Assembly (NCBI RefSeq): GCF_000011065.1
Contig: NC_004663.1
Coordinates: 5,890,001 to 5,954,000, forward strand
Source of the DNA: Bacteroides thetaiotaomicron VPI-5482
GTDB lineage: Bacteria > Bacteroidota > Bacteroidia > Bacteroidales > Bacteroidaceae
DNA length: 64,000 nt
Direction: 5' to 3'
Every line of letters begins with the position of its first letter. Positions within the stretch are counted from its first letter, which is position 1. A program made the translations under genes and the position numbers. The notes beneath the pieces were generated by a model. It was not told the origin of the DNA and ran no database searches. It saw only the letters and a list, made by a program, of their open reading frames with translations. Shown here in pieces: positions 54,651-62,577 of this stretch.

Positions 54651-55418
54651 TTACAAGACAAGGCACTTGCCCGGATTAAAACCATTGGCGATATGTTCGT
54701 TCTCAAAAACATATCCCATCTGATTGCAAACTACCTTTGTTCCGTTTATCTCAGCATCAATGTTGGTATGTGAATGCCCATAAATCCATGCATCAATGCG
54801 ACTGTCGGCAATAAGCCTACTCAGTTCAGTTGCAAATGCACTATTCAACACAGAACCTTTATGGTGAGATGCAACAACCTCCAATGTGGGAAGATGATGC
54901 GTTATTACCACAATGTGTTTGGCGGTGGTTTCCACCAGACTTTGCTTGATGAAATCCAAACAGAAGTTGTGCATCTGATTGAATTCCTCTGTTTGGAGCA
55001 ATTTGCCATTATACATTATCTGCCGAAAGTCGTTCATGCCCTTCCACACAAAATACTCGTCAGATGGAGATATTCGAGACCACAAAGTGCTCATGATAAA
55101 GTCGGTATCATCAATCCGCACTACTTGATTCTGATAATATCCTACATTGTTCTTGAACAGCCATTTCCATTGCAATCCCTTGTCCATTACATCACAATAA
55201 TTGTAATACTCATGGTTTCCGGGCACAATGAGCACCTGACGATAATTCGCAGATGCCCATTTCCAAAAGTTAGCCAAAGGCGCGACCTTGTTTTTCAAAT
55301 AGAATATATCTCCGGCAAGAACCAGAACATCGCCCGTCGCAGGCAATTCATTATGCTTCAACCACCTGCTGTTGTCGCTGAACTCCAAATGCAGGTCACT
55401 CATATATTGTATCTTCAT
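54651..55418 (-). CDS. Metallophosphoesterase (calcineurin-like), operon gene 3
   Basis: 255 residues starting MKIQYMSDLHLEF. Metal-binding motifs of the calcineurin-like fold: SDLHLEF, LVLAGDIF, VPGNHEYYNY, VITHHLPTL and IYGHSHTNID. The substrate is unknown; family members hydrolyse phosphomonoesters or diesters. It is the last gene of a tight operon with a coiled-coil protein (15-bp gap) and a second, different metallophosphoesterase. No signal peptide. Confidence 0.92.
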   Translation of the reverse strand: MKIQYMSDLHLEFSDNSRWLKHNELPATGDVLVLAGDIFYLKNKVAPLANFWKWASANYRQVLIVPGNHEYYNYCDVMDKGLQWKWLFKNNVGYYQNQVVRIDDTDFIMSTLWSRISPSDEYFVWKGMNDFRQIMYNGKLLQTEEFNQMHNFCLDFIKQSLVETTAKHIVVITHHLPTLEVVASHHKGSVLNSAFATELSRLIADSRIDAWIYGHSHTNIDAEINGTKVVCNQMGYVFENEHIANGFNPGKCLVL

Positions 55419-55433
55419 AATCTATTTATGTTA

Positions 55434-55976
55434 TTAACTTTTTGTGTAAATCAGTTCATAATACTCTGAATTTGATTCGTTGTTTATGATACTGCTACAG
55501 AAAGCAAATTTGTTGTACAAGTATTGGTAGTGTTCGAGTTCTTCTTCTTCAAAATTTATTCTTTCATAGCATTCGTCTATCTCCTTGCTGATTCTACCGT
55601 ACAAATTGACATTTGCTTTGGATATACGGACTTCCAACTTGGCTATATCTTCTTTATTTTTAGCAATAGCATTTTTGTAATTATCAATCTCTTCTTGGTA
55701 GAAATAAAGAATCTCATCAAGCAGGCCTTTGGTTAGTATACTCGGAGAAGGACTCCATGGAAGTATCGTCAACTCTCGGCTTGGAGTAGTGCTAAGATAA
55801 AACAATTTACATCCCAAAGACTTGGTGACTTGTTTGTTATATTCATCAATCTCACGATTAACTTTCATTAAATCTTCCTTAGATAACTTTTGATATTCCT
55901 CATACGAAGGATGCTCTTTGTACTTCAACAAAGGTATCTCCTTGCATCTTAAATAAATGGTAGTATATTCACTCAT
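55434..55976 (-). CDS. Coiled-coil protein between two metallophosphoesterases, unknown function
   Basis: 180 residues with no recognised domain. A strong coiled coil covers about 95-150 (YKNAIAKNKEDIAKLEVRIS, then RISKEIDECYERINFEEEEL). The N-terminus is mixed (EYTTIYLRCKEIPLLKYKEH). It has 15-bp gaps on both sides in the operon, so it probably works with the two phosphoesterases, perhaps as a partner or scaffold. No homolog is known to me. Confidence 0.75.
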   Translation of the reverse strand: MSEYTTIYLRCKEIPLLKYKEHPSYEEYQKLSKEDLMKVNREIDEYNKQVTKSLGCKLFYLSTTPSRELTILPWSPSPSILTKGLLDEILYFYQEEIDNYKNAIAKNKEDIAKLEVRISKANVNLYGRISKEIDECYERINFEEEELEHYQYLYNKFAFCSSIINNESNSEYYELIYTKS

Positions 55977-55991
55977 TGTTAATCTTCCTTA

Positions 55992-56576
55992 TCATTTATT
56001 CTTATTAAATTGTCCCACTTGATTTTCAATTATTCTCTTCACTTGTTGAAATGAAACAGGGGTAAAGTTGTTGTTATCTACTCCCACATCATATTGCGTT
56101 GGATAGAGATACTGAAGCCGGGCAGCATCTATTCCGGTGTTGTTCTTTCTTGTGTGAACGTGTCCGAATAGTTGCCACACATCTTTATATCCTCCATCAA
56201 AGCATAGAAAGGGATAATGATTCAAATATATCCTCTGTTTGCCAATTTCTATGTGCATCTGCATTGCCACATGTTCAAATCTGTCAATGTAGCCTTGGCG
56301 TATATTCTTCAAATCGTGATTACCCATAATCAGATATATCTTTCCGTTCAACCTGTCAAGGATTTTAGTCCATTCGGCTGAACCGCCAAGACAGAAATCT
56401 CCCAGATGAAACACGATATCATCCTGCCCGACTGTATTATTCCAATTGGAGATTATAGTCTCATTCATCACTTCCACATCCTTAAACGGTCTGTTGCAGA
56501 AACGAATGATATTCCCATGATAAAAATGGGTATCGGATGTAAAGAACACCTTACTGCCATCAAATTTATAGTTCAT
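55992..56576 (-). CDS. Metallophosphoesterase, operon gene 1
   Basis: About 194 residues from MNYKFDGSKVFFTSDTHFYH at 56576; an in-frame ATG at 56600 adds eight residues. Metal motifs: TSDTHFYH, FHLGDFCLG, IMGNHDLKN, YLNHYPFL and GHVHTRK. It is of the small YfcE-like/phage-type subfamily and is only distantly similar to the larger enzyme at 54651. It is the first gene of the three-gene operon. No promoter box was clear upstream. Confidence 0.9.
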   Translation of the reverse strand: MNYKFDGSKVFFTSDTHFYHGNIIRFCNRPFKDVEVMNETIISNWNNTVGQDDIVFHLGDFCLGGSAEWTKILDRLNGKIYLIMGNHDLKNIRQGYIDRFEHVAMQMHIEIGKQRIYLNHYPFLCFDGGYKDVWQLFGHVHTRKNNTGIDAARLQYLYPTQYDVGVDNNNFTPVSFQQVKRIIENQVGQFNKNK

Positions 56577-57042
56577 TTCTTTGCAATTTGTGTGCATCAC
56601 TGCACGTTAATAATCCGGTTACCAACAGCCCATCAGACGGAAATGGCAGAAGAGCATCACAAAGGCGACTGTCACAAATGGGCATACAAACAAAATAGTT
56701 GGAAAGCTTGGTAAGGACTCTCCAACTATTCAGTTTCTTTTCTCTCATAGTACAATAATGTACTCGTTATGTTCGCTGGAAAGTATTTGCTCTACGAGGT
56801 TCAATGCATGAAACATGAACACTCGACACGGATTCAGTGCGTTTGTTGCTCTGAATTGTGGTTGTTATTGAAAATATGTTCATTCTGTTTCTTTGCATTG
56901 TTAATGTTTTATTGTCTTAAAAGCAATGCAAAATTAGCAAATAAATTCCATTCTCACATCACTTTTCATTAAATTCTTTTGCCAAAACACTATGATATAG
57001 GATTTTATTTTTCAATCATGCTCGCAAACCAAATAAAATATG
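56577..57042. other. Gene-free spacer between divergent modules
   Basis: About 465 bp separating the metallophosphoesterase operon and the second XRE module. No coding frame; the only signal is the -7 box at its right edge. Confidence 0.5.
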
Positions 57043-57050
57043 TAGCTTTG
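57043..57050 (+). promoter_or_regulatory. Bacteroides -7 box (TAgcTTTG) for the second XRE regulator
   Basis: Exact match; leader of about 25 nt to the ATG at 57081. Confidence 0.6.
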
Positions 57051-57080
57051 CATTTGACGCAATTTATAATTGAATATAAT

Positions 57081-57287
57081 ATGGCGAATTTGAACTGTAT
57101 AAAGGCTGTATTAGCTGAGAAAGGCATTATGAGTAAGTGGCTTGCTAAAACTTTGCAGAAAGATCCGGCAACGGTGTCAAAGTGGTGCAACAATCATTCG
57201 CAACCTGATTTATACACATTGGCGCGGATAGCAGAAGTGCTGGATGTGGATATTCACAGATTGATTTGCCATACAAAAGAAAAATAG
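57081..57287 (+). CDS. Small XRE-family HTH regulator (module 2)
   Basis: 68 residues: MANLNCIKAVLAEKGIMSKW, AKTLQKDPATVSKWCNNHSQ, IAEVLDVDIHRLICHT. It has the same length and layout as the XRE protein at 42179. The ATG at 57081 follows the promoter box, excluding an upstream in-frame start. It lies 5 bp before the AlbA_2 gene and the two are surely co-transcribed. Confidence 0.88.
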   Translation: MANLNCIKAVLAEKGIMSKWLAKTLQKDPATVSKWCNNHSQPDLYTLARIAEVLDVDIHRLICHTKEK

Positions 57288-57292
57288 AGGAT

Positions 57293-58714
57293 ATGAAATA
57301 TACAATAGAAGAAATACGGCAGATGCAGGAAGGTCAGACTTTTGACTGTAAAAGTATCCTCATTGAGCCTAAACACCTTGCCACTATCATAGTCGCTATG
57401 GCGAATGCAGATGGTGGAATGATTGCTGTGGGTATATCCGATAAGACTCGCAGAATAGAGGGTGTTAACCAGGACAAGGAACATCTCAATGATATATTGC
57501 GGACACCTTTGGACTTTTGTGTTCCATCAGTTTCTGTCACTACGGATTATGTGCCTTGTACGGATGCTGAGGGACGTGATAACCGTGTATTGTTGATGCA
57601 CATCCCTGCAAGTCCGCGACTTCATGCGAATCAAGCCGATGAAGTGTTTTGGCGTGTAGGAGACAAATCACGCAAACTGACTTTTGATGAGCGTTTGCAA
57701 CTTATGTACGACAAAGGAGAACGCTATTACGAGGATTCCACAGCATACGATGCCACGCTTGATGATATAGATATGGATGCAGTCAAAGCCTACATGAAAC
57801 GGATTGGCTATGGCAAGTCTGCAATGGAATATCTGCAAGAGAACAAAGGTTTTGTGACCTATAAAGGTGATGTGCCGCAAGTCAGTGCAGCTTGTATATT
57901 GCTTTTTGGCAAGCATCCTCAGACATTCTTTCCTCGTGCAAGAGTACGTTTTATCAAATATTTCGGCACAGAGGAAAAGGTGGGACGTGAAATGAATGTC
58001 ATCAAAGATGTTACTTTCGATGGTCGTATTCTTGAACAGATCCAGAAAACTGTCGAATATCTTGAAACGCAGGTCAAGGAGCATTCCTATCTCGGAGAGG
58101 ACGGCATCTTCAAAACCGACCGCGAATACCCCAAGTTTGTAATACAAGAGATGGTGGTGAACTCCGTTTGCCATCGCGATTACAGTATTAAGGGCACGGA
58201 AATTCAGATAAAGATGTTCGACGACCGTCTTGTGTTCGAAACACCAGGCAAGTTGCCGGGCATTGTTCGCACTGACAATATTCGTCATACCCATTTCTCT
58301 CGCAATCCGAAAATTGCGGAATTCCTCAAAGCATACGACTATGTAAAAGAGTTCGGTGAGGGTGTAGATCGTATGTGCCGTGAGTTGTCGGCATTGGGTG
58401 TCAAAGAACCGCAATACAATTTAGTTGCCTTTATCATGAAAGCAACTGTCTGTGCGAAGGTTTTGGAAGAAAGACAAGGAACTAACCATTTCGACCAGAA
58501 GCGACCAGAAAGCGACCAGAAAAGCGACCAGATGCGAATTATCCTTGAATTGATAAAGTCGAATCCTAATATAAGTAGAACAGAACTATCTGAAAAGACA
58601 GGTCTTCACGACAGTAGTGTAAAACGTCGCTTAAAAACGCTTGTAGATGAAGGCTTGATTCAACGTGTTGGTCCAGATAAAGGTGGGCAATGGAAAGTGA
58701 TTGGTTCTCTTTAA
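57293..58714 (+). CDS. AlbA_2-HATPase-winged helix protein (RecG-like putative DNA-binding)
   Basis: About 473 residues from MKYTIEEIRQMQEGQTFDCK at 57293. Domains: AlbA_2 at 10-130 (AMANADGGMIAVGISD, VFWRVGDKSRKLTFDERLQL), a HATPase_c_4-like middle from about 230 (VIQEMVVNSVCHRDYS, KMFDDRLVFETPGKLPG), and a C-terminal winged helix at about 420-473 (NISRTELSEKTGLHDSSVKR). Usually called RecG-like or transcriptional regulator; function is not settled. A linker has four near-direct repeats of CGACCAGA. It is partner to the small XRE gene 5 bp upstream. Confidence 0.9.
   Translation: MKYTIEEIRQMQEGQTFDCKSILIEPKHLATIIVAMANADGGMIAVGISDKTRRIEGVNQDKEHLNDILRTPLDFCVPSVSVTTDYVPCTDAEGRDNRVLLMHIPASPRLHANQADEVFWRVGDKSRKLTFDERLQLMYDKGERYYEDSTAYDATLDDIDMDAVKAYMKRIGYGKSAMEYLQENKGFVTYKGDVPQVSAACILLFGKHPQTFFPRARVRFIKYFGTEEKVGREMNVIKDVTFDGRILEQIQKTVEYLETQVKEHSYLGEDGIFKTDREYPKFVIQEMVVNSVCHRDYSIKGTEIQIKMFDDRLVFETPGKLPGIVRTDNIRHTHFSRNPKIAEFLKAYDYVKEFGEGVDRMCRELSALGVKEPQYNLVAFIMKATVCAKVLEERQGTNHFDQKRPESDQKSDQMRIILELIKSNPNISRTELSEKTGLHDSSVKRRLKTLVDEGLIQRVGPDKGGQWKVIGSL
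58492..58532 (+). repeat. Short tandem repeat in the AlbA_2 gene linker
   Basis: Four copies of CGACCAGA at 58492, 58502, 58513 and 58525 (spacing 10, 11, 12), encoding DQKRPESDQKSDQ. Slippage of one unit would change the reading frame before the winged helix. Confidence 0.6.
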
Positions 58715-58797
58715 GGAAATAGAGGATAGAAATAAATTAACTGTATCTTTTATAGATAAGATGAGAAATATCAAGTTTAATTTTTATTTATGCCTAT

Positions 58798-59916
58798 ATG
58801 AGTAATTTGGATTCATTAGTACTTGAGCCTATTGAGCAACCTTTATCAAACACCACAAATATGTTAAGTAATGAAGATAGGGTTCTTTGTAATATGACTC
58901 CATTACAAAGACTTTATAGTATTGATGAAGATACATATGAAGAACTGGTGTGCGTATGGGCATATTCCTGTTTGGGCAATAAAGGATATACTGAAGTATA
59001 CCGAGTCGGTCAGGCTGGGGATAAAGGGCGTGATGTTTTGGCATATTATGATAGGGTAAAAGGCGCATTTGACTTATATCAATGTAAACAATATAAATCA
59101 GCACTAACCTATAGTGACCTGTGTGGAGAAATGGGTAAATTATTGATATATACTTTTAATAACACCTATCCGATACCACAGAATTATTATATTCTTTGTC
59201 CTAAAGATGTTAGTCAGTCTTTCGTTGATTTGCTTAGTAATAATGGAAAAAATCTTAAAATTAAGTTGAAAAACGACTGGGAAACTGTGGTAAATAAAAA
59301 AGTTGGTACTAACTGGGTAGCATTAAATGAGGAATTGTCTACTTATATTGATGAATTTGATTTTAATATTGTAAAGAAAATAGGGCCGATAAAGTTTATT
59401 GATGAGATACGTCAAAGTCCTTATTATTTCTATTATTTTGGAGGTGGATTTAATATGATTAAACGTACTCCTCTTCAAGTACCACATTCTCCAATAAACA
59501 CAGAACGTAATTATATTCAGAATCTTAATGATGCCTATTCCGAACATGCGGGTTATATTATAAATGTTATAGATGATGATAATGCGGTTGTAAGTAAATA
59601 TCGAAAACATTTGGATAGAGCTAGAATATCGTTTTATGAATCGGAAGAAGTAAAGATTGCAAGTAGAAAATCCACTGCTCCAGATTCTGATGAATTTAAT
59701 GATTTAGTAACATCTATAGAACGATATATTGGTAATGAACTGGATGATGATTATCCTGATGGTTTTACAAAAGTAAAATCAGTTGAAAAAAAGGCAGGAA
59801 CTTATAATATGCCGACATCAATGCTGATTTCTCATTTAGTAGATAGTAATGTATGTGTTGGTGTGTGTCATCAACTTTCAAATGAAAATAGAATAAAATG
59901 GACTGTAAACGAATAA
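58798..59916 (+). CDS. Putative ABC-3C effector with restriction-endonuclease-like domain
   Basis: 372 residues. Residues 40-110 look like a PD-(D/E)xK nuclease: YEELVCVWAYSCLGNKGYTE, QAGDKGRDVLAYY and LYQCKQYK (the Q-x-K form seen in Mrr-like enzymes). The C-terminal 200 residues (SPYYFYYFGGGFNMIKRTP, then HLDRARISFYESEEVK) resemble the C-terminal domain of ABC-three-component effectors. The next gene overlaps it by 19 bp, and an SMC-like ATPase follows, giving the gene order effector, middle component, ATPase. It is probably a phage-response nuclease; this is inferred. Confidence 0.75.
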   Translation: MSNLDSLVLEPIEQPLSNTTNMLSNEDRVLCNMTPLQRLYSIDEDTYEELVCVWAYSCLGNKGYTEVYRVGQAGDKGRDVLAYYDRVKGAFDLYQCKQYKSALTYSDLCGEMGKLLIYTFNNTYPIPQNYYILCPKDVSQSFVDLLSNNGKNLKIKLKNDWETVVNKKVGTNWVALNEELSTYIDEFDFNIVKKIGPIKFIDEIRQSPYYFYYFGGGFNMIKRTPLQVPHSPINTERNYIQNLNDAYSEHAGYIINVIDDDNAVVSKYRKHLDRARISFYESEEVKIASRKSTAPDSDEFNDLVTSIERYIGNELDDDYPDGFTKVKSVEKKAGTYNMPTSMLISHLVDSNVCVGVCHQLSNENRIKWTVNE

Positions 59917-60302
59917 AGATACTTGATGGCGTCTTGGATGTCTCTTTGAGGGTGTTATTTATATTGTCGGTATATAATAAATCGATGGAAAAAGAACGTA
60001 TTGTTGTATACGACTATGTGTCATGTAATAATGATTGGAAGAATCATCAGTTTACGTATGTTGGACTTCAAAAAACAATCAATGATTCTTTGCATCTGCT
60101 GTTGGCTAAACAATTAATAGTTTGCAAAATAAATCAAAATGAAAATATGTATTTGCTGAGTAATATAGGAAATGCTTTGGTTACAGAGTTGGCAACAGAA
60201 GTATATGCAGTAAAACTATATAAAGCAATACACCAAACTGATATCATCTTGCATGATATTGCGAAAGAGCAATTGCTGTCATATATTAATAGCCAAATTT
60301 GA
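59898..60302 (+). CDS. Putative ABC-3C middle component
   Basis: 134 residues starting MDCKRIKILDGVLDVSLRVL at 59898, overlapping the upstream gene by 19 bp. It looks like an all-helical protein with a winged-helix region (YVGLQKTINDSLHLLLAKQL, then IVCKINQNENMYLLSNIGNA). In ABC-3C systems the small middle component links the effector to the ATPase. Sequence alone is not strong enough to name a subtype; position supports the role. Confidence 0.72.
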   Translation: MDCKRIKILDGVLDVSLRVLFILSVYNKSMEKERIVVYDYVSCNNDWKNHQFTYVGLQKTINDSLHLLLAKQLIVCKINQNENMYLLSNIGNALVTELATEVYAVKLYKAIHQTDIILHDIAKEQLLSYINSQI

Positions 60303-60307
60303 GATTC

Positions 60308-62131
60308 ATGATGAATAACAATGGATTATATATAAAAGAGTTTGAGGCTCGTGGGGAAAATGTATCAACATCGAAGTTGACTTTTCAGAAAGGGTGTAAT
60401 GTTGTTCTAGGAAAATCTGACACAGGAAAAACGACATTATATTCAATAATTGAGTTTGTATTAGGTAAAGGAAGTATAGATTTGACCTTACCTCCAGAGG
60501 GGGATGGTTATACAGATTTCTTACTTGAAATTCATACTTACGATGAAAGAGTATATACATTGAGGAGAAGCATAAATTCAATGTCTGTATATGTTTCTCC
60601 ATGTTTGTTAAGTGAATATGATGGACAGCACAAAGAAACTGAATATAGTTGTCAAGGTTCTTCAAATATTAGTTTGTCTGATTTTTTGTTGTCAATTTCT
60701 AATGTCCCAACCATATATTCTAAATCTTCGGAGAGAAAGAATCCGACGAAAATATCATATCCAGCTATTCGTCACTTATGTATGATAGATGAAACAAGAG
60801 TTGCAGCAAAAGACAAATCTCCATTAGTCTATAACTCTGTTCCGAATCAGCAATGGGTTGAGAAAAACCTTATTGCATATTTGATGACAGGCGTTGATGA
60901 TAGTGAATTTAGACCAAATGAAGATCCTAAAGATAAAAAATCTCGCATAAATGGGAAAATTGAGTATTTGACTCAAACTCTTAAAGAGGCAGAATTAAAA
61001 TTGGAATCTTTGGGCGATGTTGGATATATTTCATTAACTGATGATAGCTTTATTGATGTTTATAGAAAGAAATTGTCAGAGGTTGCTTCGGAGGAGGAAG
61101 CTTTGTATAATAAGCGAGAACAAATTTTAGAAGAGGTTAGGATATATGAGACGGAAAAAAAGAAGTTACTTCATCTTATATCAAGGCTGAATAATTTAAA
61201 ATCTGATTACGAAGATGAAATGAGTCGGTTGCAATTTATTAATGCTGGAAATTCTTTGGTGTCTCAGCTGAAGGATGTAGATTGTCCATTATGCGGTTCA
61301 ACAATAGCGCATCACATGATTGCCAATATTTCATCATCAGAATATGCTGAAGCAATACGAAATGAATACAATGAAATATATTTTAAGCATCAAGATCTAA
61401 ATGTTTTAATATCAGAAAAGGAAAAAGAGATAGAATCTATATCTGCTAATATTGAAGAATATTATGCCAAGATACATATAGTTGATATGTCTATATCCTC
61501 TCTTCATCCGAACATAGAAGAACTAAAAGAAATTTTGTCACGAGCGGAAGTGAATTTAAGTAAAAAATTTATGCACGCGGAATTAGAGGAAGATATTAAA
61601 ACTAAAAAACAATTAATAAATAAGCTTCAAGAAGATTTAAAGGAGATTAAGAGTGATAATAAAAAGCAACGGCGGGATATTTCTCCAGAATTTCTTTCTC
61701 TAATACAAGAAAATCTTGTGTTGTGGAATTTTATCGATAAGGATACTGAAGTTAATTTTGATTATAGAAAATTCGATATTCTTATCGGTGAACGTCATCG
61801 TTCTAGTTACGGAAAAGGGAATCGTTCTATAACTTTTACTGCAGTAATGATTGCATTGTTAGATTATTGTTATAATCAAGAACGTGCTTTTTCTCGTCTT
61901 CTTATTATTGATTCACCTCTTTGTACAAAGTATGGAGATAAGATTGTTGCGGAAGATAAAGTTGCTTTAGGAACTATAGATGCTTTTGCAAAATATTGTG
62001 ATACAAAAGAATGGAATTTTCAATTCATTGTGATAGATAATAAGTTTACTGAAAAAATAGATATTAACGATTTAACCAATATCAATTTCATAGATTTGGA
62101 ATCTCAAGGAGGTTTGTTTGTTCATAATTGA
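60308..62131 (+). CDS. SMC/Rad50-like ABC ATPase, DUF3732-type, of a putative ABC-3C system
   Basis: About 607 residues from the ATG at 60308 (5 bp after the middle-component stop). Walker A is VVLGKSDTGKTTLYSI (about 32-47). Two long coiled coils (about 205-335, 350-455) enclose a hinge with CPLCGS, a possible metal hook. Walker B is SRLLIIDSPLCTKYGDK near residue 540, preceded by a signature-like YGKGNRSITFTAVM. The layout matches DUF3732-type ATPases of ABC-3C systems. It is the power unit of the predicted complex. Confidence 0.85.
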   Translation: MMNNNGLYIKEFEARGENVSTSKLTFQKGCNVVLGKSDTGKTTLYSIIEFVLGKGSIDLTLPPEGDGYTDFLLEIHTYDERVYTLRRSINSMSVYVSPCLLSEYDGQHKETEYSCQGSSNISLSDFLLSISNVPTIYSKSSERKNPTKISYPAIRHLCMIDETRVAAKDKSPLVYNSVPNQQWVEKNLIAYLMTGVDDSEFRPNEDPKDKKSRINGKIEYLTQTLKEAELKLESLGDVGYISLTDDSFIDVYRKKLSEVASEEEALYNKREQILEEVRIYETEKKKLLHLISRLNNLKSDYEDEMSRLQFINAGNSLVSQLKDVDCPLCGSTIAHHMIANISSSEYAEAIRNEYNEIYFKHQDLNVLISEKEKEIESISANIEEYYAKIHIVDMSISSLHPNIEELKEILSRAEVNLSKKFMHAELEEDIKTKKQLINKLQEDLKEIKSDNKKQRRDISPEFLSLIQENLVLWNFIDKDTEVNFDYRKFDILIGERHRSSYGKGNRSITFTAVMIALLDYCYNQERAFSRLLIIDSPLCTKYGDKIVAEDKVALGTIDAFAKYCDTKEWNFQFIVIDNKFTEKIDINDLTNINFIDLESQGGLFVHN

Positions 62132-62227
62132 TTATGATGCAAAAATTGACTGTGCCTTAAGGTAATAATCTAAGAGCCCATTCGTTGATTAACAACCTGA
62201 AAGTTGTGCTATCTCAATTATTTATAG

Positions 62228-62235
62228 TACCTTTG
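62228..62235 (+). promoter_or_regulatory. Bacteroides promoter (-33 TTG, -7 TAccTTTG) for the third XRE regulator
   Basis: TTG at 62204-62206, about 21-nt spacer, exact TAccTTTG at 62228-62235; leader of about 35 nt. Confidence 0.6.
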
Positions 62236-62272
62236 CCTACAAAATAGGACAAAGGTATTTTTGATTCATACA

Positions 62273-62557
62273 ATGGCTGAAGAAAAGATAGACAACGCTT
62301 TAGGAGAAGTAAAAAATATAATGGAAAACAAAAGAGAAGATTGGGTTTGCCATTCACAGGCTATAGCTGCAGCTATGTCGAATCGAATGGAGCTGCTCGG
62401 TATGACTCAAAAGGCGTTGGCTATGAAGATGAATTGTTCGCAGCAGTATATTTCCAAAGTGCTAAAAGGACGGGAGAATATGTCATTGGAAACTCTGTGC
62501 AAGATTGAAAAAGCATTGGATGTCAAAATACTGAATAACAATATAAAAATAAACTAA
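62273..62557 (+). CDS. XRE-family HTH regulator (module 3)
   Basis: 94 residues from MAEEKIDNALGEVKNIMEN at 62273. The HTH is AIAAAMSNRMELLGMTQKAL, MNCSQQYISKVLKGRENMSL. It has a different N-terminus from the two smaller XRE proteins and could be either a regulator or an antitoxin-type protein. It lies 20 bp before the second hsdR and is probably co-transcribed with it. Confidence 0.88.
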   Translation: MAEEKIDNALGEVKNIMENKREDWVCHSQAIAAAMSNRMELLGMTQKALAMKMNCSQQYISKVLKGRENMSLETLCKIEKALDVKILNNNIKIN

Positions 62558-62577
62558 CCACTCATTAGGACAAGAAT

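Noticed and set aside
57668..58414. 248-codon minus-strand frame inside the AlbA_2 gene
   Set aside because: Antisense to a gene with clear domain motifs; no promoter or family match.
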